Assembly (NCBI RefSeq): GCF_000519305.1
Contig: NZ_JAFG01000022.1
Location: 1 to 32,113, forward strand
Origin: Mesorhizobium ciceri WSM4083
GTDB lineage: Bacteria > Pseudomonadota > Alphaproteobacteria > Rhizobiales > Rhizobiaceae
DNA: 32,113 nt
Reading direction: 5' to 3'
Within the stretch, counting starts at the first letter, position 1; each line of letters starts with the position of its first letter. Under the pieces are notes generated by a model. The model searched no databases. It was given only the letters and a program-made list of their open reading frames with translations, and was not told the DNA's origin. Below, piece after piece: positions 31,811 through 32,113 of the stretch. Made by a program: the position numbers and the translations under genes.

Positions 31811-32113
31811 TCAGTCGTCCGGCCATTCGAGCGAGTAGCCGGCCGACCTGATCGTGCGAATGACGAAGGTGGACGAGGCCGCCTGCAGCGCTTTTCTGAG
31901 CCGGCTGATATGGACGTCGACGGTGCGGGGACCGACATGGATGTTGGCCGGCCAGGCGGCGCCAATCAGCTCGTCGCGCTTGAAGACCCTGCCCGGCGTC
32001 TCGAGCAACAACCGCAGCACGTTGAACTCGATCGGTCCAAGGTGGATTTCGTGGCCATTGCCGCGAACCCGGTGGGCATCGAGCCTCATCTCAAGGCCGC
32101 CACACGAGAGCCA
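31811..32113 (-). CDS. PhoB/OmpR-family response regulator, C-terminal part (window edge)
   Basis: The frame is open to the window edge; about 100 residues are seen. They form the winged-helix trans_reg_C domain: LEMRLDAHRVRGNGHEIHLG, PIEFNVLRLLLETPGRVFKR, DELIGAAWP, the recognition segment VGPRTVDVHISRLRKAL, and IRTIRSAGYSLEWPDD at the end. The sequence is close to PhoB; the phosphoreceiver domain would lie beyond 32113. Which of the PhoB-like regulators it is cannot be told. Confidence 0.9.
   Translation of the reverse strand, partial: WLSCGGLEMRLDAHRVRGNGHEIHLGPIEFNVLRLLLETPGRVFKRDELIGAAWPANIHVGPRTVDVHISRLRKALQAASSTFVIRTIRSAGYSLEWPDD

Noticed and set aside
1..32113. tRNA, rRNA or CRISPR features
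   Set aside because: No cloverleaf, rRNA segment or regularly spaced repeat was noticed; a tRNAscan or Infernal run would be needed to exclude small RNAs.

Overview
The window looks like part of a symbiosis island of an alphaproteobacterial legume symbiont, most likely Mesorhizobium or a close relative. The evidence is a clear nod box upstream of a GDP-mannose 4,6-dehydratase gene (noeL type), a nif-type ferredoxin III (fdxB) with its small CCE_0567-type partner, an iscA/hesB-like gene behind a NifA/sigma-54 promoter, acdS (ACC deaminase), an ExoX-type exopolysaccharide repressor, a phasin, and many insertion-sequence relics. No replication, tRNA, rRNA or CRISPR features were seen.

Layout. 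1-1496: complete IS630-family element with a divergent LexA-like accessory gene. 1.58-5.3 kb: scrap zone with IS66, IS3 and IS256 relics around a truncated DGQHR-domain gene and its membrane-protein neighbour, and a broken ehuB-like binding-protein gene. 5.3-10.6 kb: lone phosphopantetheinyl transferase, a fragment of a sarcosine/dimethylglycine dehydrogenase-like gene, a DUF2267 gene, an IPNS-like 2-oxoglutarate (2OG) oxygenase and a HTH-only LuxR protein. 11.0-13.1 kb: a tight two-gene operon (EctB-like aminotransferase, then a 2OG-Fe(II) oxygenase). 14.0-18.6 kb: NifA site, sigma-54 promoter, iscA-like, an unusual NifU-like scaffold missing two cysteines, then queE-queD-queC, with queC split by a complete ISNCY-type element and also frameshifted. 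18.8-22.5 kb: decayed XRE regulator, then a tandem duplication of a two-gene unit (secreted beta-rich protein plus secreted S8 serine peptidase), preceded by a second NifA/sigma-54 site pointing toward it. 23.9-24.2 kb: IS21 istB relic. 24.6-28.2 kb: nod box, noeL, a radical-SAM gene and acdS. 28.5-30.1 kb: remnant of a nif operon (DUF269 fragment, CCE_0567-like, fdxB, exoX-like) and a phasin. 30.8 kb to the end: tandem universal stress protein and the C-terminal part of a PhoB-type response regulator.

How the parts fit together: two regulons can be read from the DNA. NodD (nod box) would drive noeL for Nod-factor fucosylation. NifA with RpoN would drive the iscA/nifU-like/que cluster and probably the secreted peptidase cluster in nitrogen-fixing bacteroids. 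acdS (lowering plant ethylene), the phasin (PHB granules) and fdxB fit the same lifestyle. The least explained modules are the aminotransferase/2OG-oxygenase pair, the NifA-linked duplicated peptidase unit and the nif-linked preQ0 genes. All functional statements are from reading sequence only; no database search was run.
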